Below are positions 1-10,226 of a DNA stretch of 53,414 nt, piece after piece (positions within the stretch are counted from its first letter, which is position 1; every line of letters begins with the position of its first letter). The stretch is taken from positions 1-53,414 of the forward strand of contig NZ_JANYGL010000122.1 in assembly GCF_025362435.1 (NCBI RefSeq). Direction: 5' to 3'. This stretch comes from Polymorphobacter sp. (lineage in GTDB: Bacteria > Pseudomonadota > Alphaproteobacteria > Sphingomonadales > Sphingomonadaceae). The translations under genes and the position numbers were made by a program. Under the pieces are notes generated by a model. It was not told the DNA's origin, did not search any database, and was given only the letters and a program-made list of their open reading frames with translations.

Positions 1-954
1 GCCGAGCCCGACGACCTCGAAGCCCATCTCCTCCGACGCGACACGGGCGGCGGCGATGGCATGGGTGGCGTCGCCGAAGATGAAGACGCGCTTGGCGGTT
101 AGGTAGGTCGAGTCAACTGAGCGCGAATACCACGGCAGGCGTGACGGATTGCTGCGCAGCATTACTGCAGCATCGAACCCGGTGATCGCAGCGATTTCAC
201 GGACGAAATCGCACGTTGCGCCATAGCCGATCGGAACAGTGCGGACCGTCGGCTGCTTAAAGGTCTTCTCGAGCCAGCGCGCGGCGGTGTCGCCGGTCTC
301 GGGGTAGAGCAGGATATTGAAGTCGGCGGCGCCGAGGCGCTTGAGGTCGGCGGGTGATGATCCCATCGGCGCGGTGACGTTGACGTCGATCCCCATACTG
401 CCGAGCAGCTTGCTGATCTCGGCGATGTCGTCGCGGTGGCGGAAGCCGAGCGCGGTCGGCCCGAGCAGGTTCGCGCTCGGCCGACGTCCGTCCATCGGGG
501 TCCGCACGATCGACGTGTCGGCGAGCGTCCGGACGAGCGCGTAGAAGGTCTCCGCCGCCCCCCAATTCTCCTTGCGCTGGTACGACGGCAAATCGAGGTT
601 GATCACCGGGATCGGCAAGTCGAGCGCCTTCGCCAGCCCTGCCGGATCGTCCTGGATCAGCTCGGCGGTGCACGAAGCGCCGACGAGCAGCGCCTGCGGC
701 TCGAAACGCTCATAGGCATCGCGGATTGCCGACTGGAGCAGTTCTGCAGTGTCCTTGCCGAGGTCGCGCGCCTGGAAGGTCGTGTACGTCACCGGCGGGC
801 GGGCGTCACGGCGCTCGATCATCGTGAACAGCAGGTCGGCGTAGGTGTCGCCCTGCGGCGCGTGGAGGACGTAATGCACCCCGGTCATGCCGGTTGCGAC
901 GCGCATCGCCCCGACGTGCGGGGGTCCTTCATAGGTCCAGACGGTGAGCTGCAT
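1..954 (-). CDS. bchB: Light-independent protochlorophyllide reductase subunit B (partial, N-terminal 318 residues)
   Basis: BchB is the NB subunit of dark-operative protochlorophyllide oxidoreductase (DPOR), which reduces ring D of protochlorophyllide in bacteriochlorophyll synthesis. The frame is open from the ATG at 954 to the left edge. The protein starts [19 protein letters not shown]. Asp36 (APQGDTY) matches the unusual aspartate ligand of the NB-cluster, and Cys95 (GASCTAEL) is also present. BchB is normally about 510-530 residues, so roughly the last 200 lie outside the window. The start codon is 2 nt after the bchN stop, so the two are one operon (bchF-bchN-bchB). Genes such as bchH and bchL probably follow to the left, but that is inference. 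Confidence 0.95.
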   Translation of the reverse strand, partial: MQLTVWTYEGPPHVGAMRVATGMTGVHYVLHAPQGDTYADLLFTMIERRDARPPVTYTTFQARDLGKDTAELLQSAIRDAYERFEPQALLVGASCTAELIQDDPAGLAKALDLPIPVINLDLPSYQRKENWGAAETFYALVRTLADTSIVRTPMDGRRPSANLLGPTALGFRHRDDIAEISKLLGSMGIDVNVTAPMGSSPADLKRLGAADFNILLYPETGDTAARWLEKTFKQPTVRTVPIGYGATCDFVREIAAITGFDAAVMLRSNPSRLPWYSRSVDSTYLTAKRVFIFGDATHAIAAARVASEEMGFEVVGLG

Positions 955-956
955 GA

Positions 957-2752
<1,796 letters not shown>

Positions 2753-2808
2753 TCTTGTCGCCTAACCCATCACTGCGATGCCGAAAGTTACGTCGCGAAC
2801 AGGATGAC

Positions 2809-2842
2809 TGTCAACACGGCTTTACGTCCAATTATTTTGACA
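2809..2842. promoter_or_regulatory. Mirrored pair of degenerate PpsR/CrtJ boxes with divergent -35 elements
   Basis: PpsR binds TGT-N12-ACA. Here TGT (2809-2811)-N12-ACG (2824-2826) is followed by CGT (2825-2827)-N12-ACA (2840-2842). The two sites share a central ACGT palindrome and each has one perfect half. TGTCAA at 2809-2814 reads TTGACA on the minus strand, and TTGACA is at 2837-2842 on the plus strand, so each outer half-site coincides with a consensus -35 hexamer, one facing bchF and one facing ppaA. No strong -10 was found for either; TAACTT (2790-2785, minus) is the best for bchF. The ppaA leader also holds a short hairpin, GCAGCC (2920-2925) with GGCTGC (2931-2936). The rest of 2753-2967 shows no gene. 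Confidence 0.55.
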
Positions 2843-2967
2843 CTACGGTGCGGGAATACCATTCATGAAGCGTTGCCAAATGCCCGAGCTTTCCATAGCC
2901 TCGATAATATTGGGAGAAGGCAGCCGCCAAGGCTGCTCCTCGACGTCGGCGACAGGGGATCGTTGTG

Positions 2968-3807
2968 ATGGCATCGATGCATCAACCCGAGCAGCATCGT
3001 GGTCCCGAGCAGCGACGGTCGGAAGCCTCGCCGTTGCGAATGGCGCGACTGATCGAGGGCGAGATCATTCCGCGTCTGTTGATGGCGCATCGCGGCGATC
3101 AGGTAGAACTGCCAAAGCCGCAAGTGGTGTTCACTGCGGTCGAACCAACCGAGCTGGCGCACATGACGTTGCGACTCGAAGTGTTCAGCCTGCTTGCGCA
3201 CATCGACTCGTATCTGAACAACGGGGTGCCGATCGAGTCGATCTACCTCGACCTGCTGGCACCGACGGCGCGAGTGCTGGGCGACTTCTGGGACAACGAC
3301 GTCTGCGACTTCGTCGACGTGACGATGGGACTGTGGCGGCTACAACAGGTGGTGCACGAGCTCGGCAGCCGGACACCGTGCCCCAGCGTGCGGACGCGCG
3401 CCGACCGGAGGGTGCTGTTCACCGTTCCGCCGGGCGATCAGCACAGCTTCGGGCTGGTGATGATCGAGGACTTTTTCCGCCGTGCGGGGTGGCGAACGTG
3501 GAGCGCGCCCGACGCCGGGCTGCCCGAGTTGTGCGCGATCGCGGGACGCCAATGGTTCGAGCTAATCGGGCTGACGGTCAGCAACGCGGACAGTTTGACG
3601 CAACTTCCCGCGATCTTCCGGGATTTGCGTCGCGCGTCGCAGAACCCGGCGGTCGGGATCATGGTCGGGGGGAAAATCTTCAGCGATCACCCCGAACTGG
3701 CCGAGCGGGCGGGAGCGGACGCGACGGCGGCGGACGGGGCCATGGCCTTGCTCGCGGCGGAGCGGCTCGTTGACCGGCTCGCTTACCGCAGCGGCCCCGC
3801 CGTTTGA
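2968..3807 (+). CDS. ppaA: PpaA/AerR-type cobalamin-binding antirepressor of photosynthesis genes
   Basis: AerR/PpaA proteins bind cobalamin and modulate CrtJ/PpsR repression of photosystem genes. The 279-residue protein has a helical N-terminal part (about 30-145) and a C-terminal B12-binding domain. Asp157-x-His159-x-x-Gly162 (GDQHSFGL) is an exact DxHxxG cobalamin motif, with a later VGGKIF-type loop near residue 231. Position immediately before ppsR fits the usual order. A GTG lies directly upstream at 2965; the ATG at 2968 is preferred because AGGGGA (2954-2959) is well spaced for it. The gene overlaps ppsR by 38 nt. It has no SCHIC/AppA-like BLUF domain. Confidence 0.88.
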   Translation: MASMHQPEQHRGPEQRRSEASPLRMARLIEGEIIPRLLMAHRGDQVELPKPQVVFTAVEPTELAHMTLRLEVFSLLAHIDSYLNNGVPIESIYLDLLAPTARVLGDFWDNDVCDFVDVTMGLWRLQQVVHELGSRTPCPSVRTRADRRVLFTVPPGDQHSFGLVMIEDFFRRAGWRTWSAPDAGLPELCAIAGRQWFELIGLTVSNADSLTQLPAIFRDLRRASQNPAVGIMVGGKIFSDHPELAERAGADATAADGAMALLAAERLVDRLAYRSGPAV

Positions 3808-5221
3808 ACCACGGATCGATTTCGCGACTCCCGAGGCGACGCTCGGCAGCTTCGATCACGACCTCGCCACCCGGCTGACGACCGTCTCGGCGGACATCGC
3901 GCTGGTGATCGACGCGGCGGGGGTCATCCGCGACTATGCGATCGGCGACCCGGGCCTCGCGCGCGCCGATCTGGTTCCGCTCGTCGGCCGCCGCTGGGTC
4001 GACACCGTCGGGGCCGACAGCCAGTTCAAGGTCGCCGACATGCTCCGCGAAACCCCGCCGCGTGGGGTCGGGCGCTGGCGCATCGTCAACCAGCTTTCGG
4101 CCAGTGGCGACGCGGTGGTGACGCTGCGCTTCATGACGGTCGGGGCGGGCGACGACGGCAGGATCATCGCGCTCGGCCGCGACCTGCGCTCGACCGCGGC
4201 GATGCAGCAGCGGCTGCTCCAGGCGCAGCAGTCGATGGAGCGCGACTATATGCGGCTGCGCGCCGCCGAGTCGCGCTACCGGCTGCTGTTCGACCTGTCG
4301 AGCGAGGCGGTGCTGATCGTTGATGCCACGACCAGCCGCTTCGTGGAGGTAAATCCGGCGGCGAAGCGGCTGATCGGCAACGACGCCGCGACGAGCGCCA
4401 ATGCCGCTTTCGCCGGGGTGTTTGAACCGGCCAGCCGCGACCGCGCCGGCGCGCTGATCGTCGCGGCGATGAACGCGGCAACGGTCGACCCGGTCGATGT
4501 CCGGCTTGCTGGCGGCCGAGAATGCATGATGACCGCGACGGTGTATCGGCAGGACAAGGCGACGTATGTCCTCGTCCGGCTTGCCCCGGCAGCGGGCGCG
4601 AGCGAGGTCGTCCCCGACGGTCGGCAGATGCTGATCGACGTCCTCGAGCGGCTCCCCGATGCCTTCGTCGTCACCGACGAGTCGCTCGACATCCTCGCCG
4701 AGAACGGCGCGTTCCTCGATCTCGCCCAGCTTGCCCGCCGCGAACACGCACGCGGCCAGTCGCTCGCGCGCTTCCTCGGACGCCCGGGGATCGACATCGA
4801 CCTTCTCGTCGCCCACCTCCGCGACCACGGTTCAGTCCGCAACTTCGCGACGGTGTTTCGCAGCCAGTTCGATACCGTCGACGAGGTCGAAGTCTCGGCG
4901 GTCGCAGTCCGCGAGGGCGAGCAGCCGTGCTTCGGCTTCACCATCCGCACCGTCGGACGGCGGCTGCGCGACGATCCGGCGGCGGGGCGAGACCTGCCGC
5001 GGTCGGTCGAACAGCTCACCGAACTCGTCGGGCGGGTGTCGCTCAAGGAAATCGTCCGCGAGTCGAGCGACCTGATCGAGCGGCTGTGCATCGAGGCGGC
5101 GCTTGCCTACACCGGCGACAACCGCGCGTCGGCGGCCGAAGTCCTCGGGCTCAGCCGTCAGAGCCTGTATTCGAAGCTCCACCGCCACGGCCTCGGCAAT
5201 CTCAGCGGCGAGGAGCCGTGA
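3770..5221 (+). CDS. ppsR: PpsR/CrtJ aerobic repressor of photosynthesis genes
   Basis: This is a transcription factor with tandem PAS domains (about residues 30-135, 160-270 and 285-400) and a C-terminal Fis-type helix-turn-helix (about 440-475, SAAEVLGLSRQSLYSKLHRHG). Cys252 (GGRECMM) and Cys440 (IERLCIEA) fall where the two redox-active cysteines of PpsR/CrtJ are known (C251/C424 and C249/C420), so redox sensing is probably kept. At 483 residues it is close to the usual 465-480. No ATG or GTG is available near the N-terminus. The TTG at 3770 has GGAG at 3759-3762, 7 nt upstream, inside the end of ppaA. The stop overlaps bchG. Confidence 0.93.
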   Translation: MTGSLTAAAPPFEPRIDFATPEATLGSFDHDLATRLTTVSADIALVIDAAGVIRDYAIGDPGLARADLVPLVGRRWVDTVGADSQFKVADMLRETPPRGVGRWRIVNQLSASGDAVVTLRFMTVGAGDDGRIIALGRDLRSTAAMQQRLLQAQQSMERDYMRLRAAESRYRLLFDLSSEAVLIVDATTSRFVEVNPAAKRLIGNDAATSANAAFAGVFEPASRDRAGALIVAAMNAATVDPVDVRLAGGRECMMTATVYRQDKATYVLVRLAPAAGASEVVPDGRQMLIDVLERLPDAFVVTDESLDILAENGAFLDLAQLARREHARGQSLARFLGRPGIDIDLLVAHLRDHGSVRNFATVFRSQFDTVDEVEVSAVAVREGEQPCFGFTIRTVGRRLRDDPAAGRDLPRSVEQLTELVGRVSLKEIVRESSDLIERLCIEAALAYTGDNRASAAEVLGLSRQSLYSKLHRHGLGNLSGEEP

Positions 5222-6126
5222 GCCAGACGGCGGCCCTGACGACGCGGGCACCCGCCCCGGCGGCGATCCTCGAGCTGGCCAAACCGGTGACGTGGTTCCC
5301 GCCGATGTGGGCGTTCATGTGCGGCGTCGTGTCGTCAGGCGTCGCGCTCGGCAGCCGCTGGCCGTTCCTCATCGCCGGGTTGCTGCTTACCGGGCCATTG
5401 GTCTGCGGCACCAGCCAGGCGGTCAACGACTGGTTCGACCGCCACGTCGACGCGATCAACGAGCCGAACCGCCCGATCCCGTCGGGGCGCATCCCCGCAC
5501 GCTGGGGGCTATGGCTGGCGATCGGGGGGTCGATCGTCTCGGCGATCGTCGCATCATCGACCGGGCCATGGGTGTTTGTCGCCACGCTCGTCGGACTGGC
5601 ATCGGGCTGGGCGTATAGCGCGCCGCCGTTCCGCCTCAAGACCAGCGGCATCTGGGGCCCGGCGGTCTGCGCGCTCAGCTACGAGGGGCTGACGTGGTTC
5701 ACCGGCGCGAGCGTGATGGCGGGGGGCCTGCCCGACGCGCGCATCCTGTGGCTGCTCGGGCTGTACAGCCTCGGCGCGCACGGCATCATGACGCTCAACG
5801 ATTTCAAGGCGGTCGAGGGCGACCGCGTCATGGGCATCCGCTCGCTGCCGGTGGTCCTCGGCACCGACCGCGCGGCGCGGGTCGCGTGTCTCGTCATGGC
5901 GGTGCCGCAATTCGTCGTCGTCGGGCTGCTGGTCCACTGGCAGCTGTACTGGCATGCGGCCGGGGTCGGCGTACTTGTCCTCGGCCAGCTCGGGCTGATG
6001 GTCCGGTTGCTCGGCGATCCGCTTGCGCGAACGCCGTGGTACAACGCCACCGGCACCTCGCTTTACGTCTTCGGCATGCTCGGCTCGGCGTTCGGCGTCG
6101 GCGAGATGATCCGGGCCGGACTATGA
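5218..6126 (+). CDS. bchG: Bacteriochlorophyll a synthase (geranylgeranyl transferase)
   Basis: BchG is an integral membrane UbiA-family prenyltransferase that attaches the isoprenoid tail to bacteriochlorophyllide a. The 302-residue protein has the conserved start LAKPVTWFPPMWAFMCG, the first Asp-rich motif NDWFDRHVDAINEPNRP, and the second region DFKAVEGDRVMGIRSLP. About eight membrane segments are apparent. The start is GTG at 5218, overlapping the ppsR stop (GTGA). An AGGAG lies only 2 nt upstream, closer than ideal, but no better start keeps the conserved N-terminus. The 3' end overlaps the next gene by 4 nt. Confidence 0.94.
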   Translation: MSQTAALTTRAPAPAAILELAKPVTWFPPMWAFMCGVVSSGVALGSRWPFLIAGLLLTGPLVCGTSQAVNDWFDRHVDAINEPNRPIPSGRIPARWGLWLAIGGSIVSAIVASSTGPWVFVATLVGLASGWAYSAPPFRLKTSGIWGPAVCALSYEGLTWFTGASVMAGGLPDARILWLLGLYSLGAHGIMTLNDFKAVEGDRVMGIRSLPVVLGTDRAARVACLVMAVPQFVVVGLLVHWQLYWHAAGVGVLVLGQLGLMVRLLGDPLARTPWYNATGTSLYVFGMLGSAFGVGEMIRAGL

Positions 6127-7430
6127 CCGGACTCGGCTGGCCCTCGATCATCCGCCTCGGACTCGTCCAGAGCGCGATCGGCGCGATCGTCGTGTTGATG
6201 ACCTCGACCCTCAACCGCATCATGGTCGTCGAATACGGCCTCGCCGCGACGGTCCCGGCGGGCTTCGTCGCGTGGCATTACGCGGTGCAACTGTCGCGCG
6301 CGCGCTGGGGCCACGGCTCGGACGGTGGCGCGCGGAGGACTCCATGGATCGCCGGGGGCATGGCGGTGCTCGCCATCGGAGCGCTTCTCGCGACAGTGGC
6401 GACGACGCGGCTTGCGGGATCGCCGGTGTTCGGCGTCGCGCTCGCGGTTGTCGCTTTCGCGCTGATCGGCGTCGGTGTCGGCGCAGCGGGAACGTCGCTC
6501 CTCGCGCTGCTCGCGAGCCGGGTCGCGCCGGCACGTCGACCGGCGGCAGCGGCGATCACGTGGATCATGATGATCGTCGGCTTCATCGTCACCACGGGGG
6601 TCGCGGGCAAAATGCTCGACCCGTTCTCGCCCGACCGCCTGCTCGCCGTCGTCGCCGGCGTCGTCGGCATCGCCTTCGTCGTCTCGCTTGTCGGCATCGT
6701 TGGCATCGAGCGCCGCGACGCAATGCCCGCCAGCACGCGCCCCGCGATCCCGTTCGCCGTCGCGCTCGCCGAAATCTGGGCCGACCCGCAGGCGCGGCGC
6801 TTCACGGTTTTCGTCGCGGTATCGATGCTCGCCTATAGCGCGCAGGAGCTGATCCTCGAGCCCTTCGCCGGGCTGTTGTTCGGCTTCACCCCCGGCCAGT
6901 CGACGAGCCTCGCCGCGCTCCAGCATGGCGGCGCGCTCGTCGGGATGATCGTCGCCGGGGTTGCGGGCAATGCCTTCACCGGGCGCGCAGGCTGGATGCG
7001 CGGCTGGACGATCGCCGGCTGCATCGGCTCGGCGGCGGCGCTCGGCGTCCTCGCCTTCGCCGCGACCGCCGGACCCGCGTTCCCGCTGCGCCCGACGGTG
7101 TTCGTCCTCGGCCTCGCCAACGGTGTCTTCGCCGTCGCCGCGATCGGCTCGATGATGGGTCTCGCGGGCGGCGGCGGAGCGGGGCGCGAGGGTGTCCGCA
7201 TGGGCGTCTGGGGCGCGGCGCAGGCGATCGCCTTCGCGGTCGGCGGCTTCGTCGGCGCGGCGGGCATCGACGTCGGCCGCCGCGTGTTCGGCTCGACCCC
7301 CGATGCCTTTGTCGCGGTGTTCGCCGCGGAGGCTGCCGTGTTTCTCGTTGCCGCCATGCTCGCCGCGCGGATCGATACTCAGGTCCTGGCGCGGTCGCCG
7401 CGCCTCAACCCCTCGTTTGCCGAAGGATAG
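6123..7430 (+). CDS. PucC/LhaA-family MFS transporter of the photosynthesis cluster
   Basis: This is a membrane protein of 435 residues with about 12 transmembrane helices, typical of the PucC/LhaA/Bch2 (BCH) family of the major facilitator superfamily. Members in this genomic place assist assembly of light-harvesting complexes, probably by delivering bacteriochlorophyll. Recognisable stretches are RLGLVQSAIGAIVVLMTSTLNRIMVVEYG at the N-terminus and a loop near residue 235 followed by SMLAYSAQELILEP. It lies between bchG and bchP, the standard position of this family member. Which light-harvesting complex it serves cannot be told, since no puf or puc genes are in the window. Confidence 0.88.
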   Translation: MTGLGWPSIIRLGLVQSAIGAIVVLMTSTLNRIMVVEYGLAATVPAGFVAWHYAVQLSRARWGHGSDGGARRTPWIAGGMAVLAIGALLATVATTRLAGSPVFGVALAVVAFALIGVGVGAAGTSLLALLASRVAPARRPAAAAITWIMMIVGFIVTTGVAGKMLDPFSPDRLLAVVAGVVGIAFVVSLVGIVGIERRDAMPASTRPAIPFAVALAEIWADPQARRFTVFVAVSMLAYSAQELILEPFAGLLFGFTPGQSTSLAALQHGGALVGMIVAGVAGNAFTGRAGWMRGWTIAGCIGSAAALGVLAFAATAGPAFPLRPTVFVLGLANGVFAVAAIGSMMGLAGGGGAGREGVRMGVWGAAQAIAFAVGGFVGAAGIDVGRRVFGSTPDAFVAVFAAEAAVFLVAAMLAARIDTQVLARSPRLNPSFAEG

Positions 7431-7433
7431 ATC

Positions 7434-8633
7434 ATGCAGACCAGCGATATCGTCGATGTCGTCGTCGTCGGCGGCGGGCCGTCGGGGGCGACCGCCGCCG
7501 CCGATCTCGCGCGCGCCGGGCGCTCGGTCGTGCTGCTCGACCGCGGCGGGCGGATCAAGCCGTGCGGTGGCGCGATCCCGCCGCGGCTGATGAAGGATTT
7601 CGCGGTCCCCGAGTCTGTCCTCGTCGGCCACGCCAAGGCAGCGCGGATGATTGCACCGTCGGACCGCGCCGTCGACATGCCGATCGAGGGCGGCTTCGTC
7701 GGCATGGTCGATCGCGGCGAGTTCGACGAATGGCTCCGCGAGCGCGCCGCCGCCGCCGGGGCAGAACGCCGGACGGGCACCTACGAAGCGATCGAGACCG
7801 ACCCCGACGGCACCACCGTCGTCGTCTTCCGCCCCAAGGGCGCGGCGAAACACGAGGCGCTGCAACGGCTGCGGACGCGGTCGGTGATCGGGGCCGACGG
7901 CGCACGGTCGGGGGTCGCCCGCGACACGCTCAAGGGAGCCGAGCGCATCCCCTGCGTCTTCGCCTATCACGAGATGATCGCGACGCCGCCGGGGAGCGAC
8001 TTCGACCGCGAGCGTTGCGACATTTATTACCAGGGTAAGCTGTCGCCCGACTTCTACGCGTGGATATTCCCCCACGGCGACACCACCAGCGTCGGCGTCG
8101 GCAGCGCCAACAAGGGCTTCTCGCTCAAGGACGCGGTGGCGACGTTGCGCGTCGACACCGGGCTCGACGCCTGCGCCACGATCCGCCGCGAAGGCGCGCC
8201 GATCCCGCTCAAGCCGCTGAAGAAGTGGGATAATGGCCGCAATATCGTCGTCGCCGGCGACGCCGCCGGGGTTGTCGCCCCCGCATCGGGGGAGGGCATC
8301 TATTACGCGATGACCGCCGGGCGCTATGCCGCCGAGTCGGTCGACACCTTCCTCGCCACCGGTAACGCCAAGGCGCTCGCGGGGGCCCGCAAGAAATTCA
8401 TGAAGGCGCACGGTCGCGTCTTCTGGATCCTCGGGATGATGCAGTATTTCTGGTATTCGAGCGACAAGCGGCGCGAGCGCTTCGTCAAGATTTGCGACGA
8501 CGCCGACGTCCAGCGGCTGACGTGGCAGGCGTATATGAACAAGGAGCTCGTCCGCGCCGACCCGATGGCGCACGCGCGCATCTTCTTCAAGGACCTCGGC
8601 CATTTGTTCGGGATCGGCACGACGGCGGCATGA
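7434..8633 (+). CDS. bchP: Geranylgeranyl diphosphate/bacteriochlorophyll reductase
   Basis: BchP reduces the geranylgeranyl tail to phytyl, using NADPH and FAD. The 399-residue protein begins with the Rossmann dinucleotide-binding motif VVVGGGPSGATAAADLARAG, then KPCGGAIPP, and has the second FAD motif VVAGDAAGVVAPASGEGIYYAM near residue 275. The start ATG has AAGGA upstream and follows the transporter gene by 3 nt. It belongs to the ppsR-bchG-transporter-bchP-tspO operon. No idi gene follows, unlike in many purple bacteria. Confidence 0.95.
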   Translation: MQTSDIVDVVVVGGGPSGATAAADLARAGRSVVLLDRGGRIKPCGGAIPPRLMKDFAVPESVLVGHAKAARMIAPSDRAVDMPIEGGFVGMVDRGEFDEWLRERAAAAGAERRTGTYEAIETDPDGTTVVVFRPKGAAKHEALQRLRTRSVIGADGARSGVARDTLKGAERIPCVFAYHEMIATPPGSDFDRERCDIYYQGKLSPDFYAWIFPHGDTTSVGVGSANKGFSLKDAVATLRVDTGLDACATIRREGAPIPLKPLKKWDNGRNIVVAGDAAGVVAPASGEGIYYAMTAGRYAAESVDTFLATGNAKALAGARKKFMKAHGRVFWILGMMQYFWYSSDKRRERFVKICDDADVQRLTWQAYMNKELVRADPMAHARIFFKDLGHLFGIGTTAA

Positions 8634-8655
8634 TTTCGGTGATAAGGCGACAGCG

Positions 8656-9144
8656 TTGAGCGCGGCACGGCCACTGCTCAAGCCGATCGCGGTCGGCATC
8701 GGCGCGGCGTTCGCGGTTGCCGCCGTCGGGTCGACGATCACCGATCTCGGCCCGTGGTATCGCAACCTCAACCAGCCCGACTGGGCACCTCCCGACTGGG
8801 CGTTCCCGGTCGGCTGGACCACGGTCTACGTCTTCACCGTCGCCGCCGGGGTAACGGCGTGGCGCTCGGCGACAGGTGACCGCGAGCGCTCGCGGATCGT
8901 CGGGCTGTTCGCGTTCAACGCCTTCCTCAACGTCCTTTGGAGCCTGATCTTCTTCCGGCTGCACCGCCCCGACTGGGCGTTCGTCGAGGTCGTCGTCTTC
9001 TGGCTGTCGATCATGCTGCTCGTCGTCATTGCGGCGGAGCGCTCGCTGACCGCGAAGTTCCTGCTGCTGCCGTATCTCGGGTGGGTCAGTTTCGCGAGCC
9101 TGCTCAACCTCGCGGTGGTGCGGCTCAACCCGCCGTTCGCGTGA
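8656..9144 (+). CDS. tspO: TspO/MBR family tryptophan-rich sensory protein
   Basis: This is a five-helix membrane protein of 162 residues, the family's usual length. It has the characteristic WYRNLNQPDWAPPDWAFP near residue 36, then W-rich segments and LLPYLGWVSFASLLN in helix 5. TspO binds tetrapyrroles, and in Rhodobacter it negatively affects photosynthesis gene expression in response to oxygen. Its place directly after bchP agrees with such a role. The start is TTG at 8656, with a weak AAGGCGA upstream. The end overlaps the next small gene by 4 nt. Confidence 0.9.
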   Translation: MSAARPLLKPIAVGIGAAFAVAAVGSTITDLGPWYRNLNQPDWAPPDWAFPVGWTTVYVFTVAAGVTAWRSATGDRERSRIVGLFAFNAFLNVLWSLIFFRLHRPDWAFVEVVVFWLSIMLLVVIAAERSLTAKFLLLPYLGWVSFASLLNLAVVRLNPPFA

Positions 9145-9386
9145 GCGCGCTGTTCGCCAGCGGTCATGCGGTCGACATCGTTCTCGCGGTGATGCTGGTC
9201 GAGATGATCGTGCTGATCGTGCTGCGGAGTAAAGCTGCGACGATCATCGTCGCCTTCCTGCCCGGGGCGCTGATCCTGCTCGCGGTTCGCGCGGCGCTGA
9301 CTGGGGCGGGCTGGCAATGGATTGCGCTGGCGCTGGCCGCGTCGTTCCCCGCCCATATCGCCGATATGCGCCGGCGCGGGCTTTAA
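9141..9386 (+). CDS. Small membrane protein linked to tspO (unknown function)
   Basis: This 81-residue protein starts at GTG 9141, overlapping the tspO stop as GTGA. It has three hydrophobic segments: about residues 9-27 (AVDIVLAVMLVEMIVLIVL), 31-48 and 55-70. It ends in a basic tail, HIADMRRRGL. I do not recognise the family with certainty. The overlap implies translational coupling to TspO and so co-production with pigment genes. It is the last gene of the rightward photosynthesis operon and is convergent with the cytochrome c gene 20 nt away. Confidence 0.7.
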   Translation: MSALFASGHAVDIVLAVMLVEMIVLIVLRSKAATIIVAFLPGALILLAVRAALTGAGWQWIALALAASFPAHIADMRRRGL

Positions 9387-9405
9387 CCCGCGCCGGCAAA
9401 AGTCT

Positions 9406-9825
9406 TTACGAGGTCGGCTTCGACTTCAGGTAGGCGATGACGTCGGCACGCTTCTGCGCGTCCTTGAGGCCGGCATAGGTCATCTTGGTGCCCGGAACGT
9501 ACTTCTGCGGCGCGAGCAGATATTCGTACAGCACCGGCTCGGTCCAGACGATGTGGCTGTTCTTGTTCGCCGCCGAATAGGTGTAGCCCGGTACCGAACC
9601 CGACGGCCGGCCAACGACGCCGTACAGCGACGGCCCGATCCGATTCTGCCCGGGGGTGACGACGTGACAGGTCTTGCACACGGTGAAGACCGCCTTGCCC
9701 GCGGTCGCGTCGCCCTTGAGCGAGGCATAGGCCGGGGTGCCGGGCGGCAGCGGCGGCGGCGCGGCGACGGCGGCGGTTCCAGCCAGCGCAACGGCAACTG
9801 CGGCAACATGAATAAGCTTGGTCAT
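9406..9825 (-). CDS. Class I c-type cytochrome (cytochrome c2-like), periplasmic
   Basis: This is a 139-residue protein. A signal peptide covers about residues 1-22 (ALAGTAAVAA). The heme attachment site is Cys50-Lys-Thr-Cys53-His54, and the probable axial ligand is Met115 (GTKMTYAGL), which gives the fold of mitochondrial-type cytochrome c/c2. The ATG at 9825 is chosen because GGGAGAG lies just upstream and it starts the signal peptide; an upstream in-frame extension would spoil the signal. Location next to the photosynthesis cluster suggests it could carry electrons to the reaction centre, but a respiratory role is equally possible. Confidence 0.87.
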   Translation of the reverse strand: MTKLIHVAAVAVALAGTAAVAAPPPLPPGTPAYASLKGDATAGKAVFTVCKTCHVVTPGQNRIGPSLYGVVGRPSGSVPGYTYSAANKNSHIVWTEPVLYEYLLAPQKYVPGTKMTYAGLKDAQKRADVIAYLKSKPTS

Positions 9826-9876
9826 TATCTCTCCCACGATCAACTCCCCGGTACATCGGCAACATACACACATCGT

Positions 9877-9897
9877 TTCGGGCAACAACGGCCCGAA
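9877..9897. other. Stem-loop between tRNA-Gly and cytochrome c gene
   Basis: A perfect 7-bp stem, TTCGGGC (9877-9883) with GCCCGAA (9891-9897), encloses a 7-nt loop. It lies 74 nt downstream of the tRNA and 52 nt upstream of the cytochrome gene, both minus strand. No T-tract follows. It could end the tRNA transcript or serve as an operator; neither is shown. Confidence 0.35.
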
Positions 9898-9970
9898 CAT
9901 GCGGCATGACGCCGTCAACGATCTACGCTCCGCCGGCTTGCGTGTTCCTGAATGTCAGCCATTCGGATCG

Positions 9971-10044
9971 TGGAGCGGGCGAAGGGAATCGAACCCTCGT
10001 CGTAAGCTTGGGAAGCTTCTGCTCTGCCATTGAGCTACGCCCGC
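9971..10044 (-). tRNA. tRNA-Gly (anticodon CCC)
   Basis: The minus strand folds into a complete cloverleaf: acceptor stem GCGGGCG/CGCCCGC, D-arm GCTC...GAGC, anticodon loop TTCCCAA with CCC complementary to 10010-10012, T-arm GAGGGTTCGATTCCCTT, discriminator T and an encoded CCA (9971-9973). The anticodon stem is GAAGC/GCTTA, so pair 27-43 is a G-A mismatch. The isoacceptor reads GGG. The following region, 10045-10226, holds no gene that I can see. Confidence 0.97.
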
Positions 10045-10226
10045 ATTTCAACGAGTTGCCAACTTCTTGCTTAGCCGGTCTTGAAGCCGGTTTGCAGAAG
10101 GTCGCTCGATCGTCCAGCCGATTGCCACGACCGTCCGTTGCCGGTCAACGTAAATTCTGCTGCATCAGCCTGCGCCCTCGATCGAGATGCCTCGTTGGGA
10201 GCTCGAGACGGTGCGCCTGTCCGCCT

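Noticed and set aside
6063-8822. A 919-codon open frame on the minus strand opposite the PucC-like gene and bchP
   Set aside because: Its translation is a low-complexity run of Arg, Asp, Ala and Gly typical of the antisense of a GC-rich gene, while the plus strand encodes recognisable proteins in the same place.
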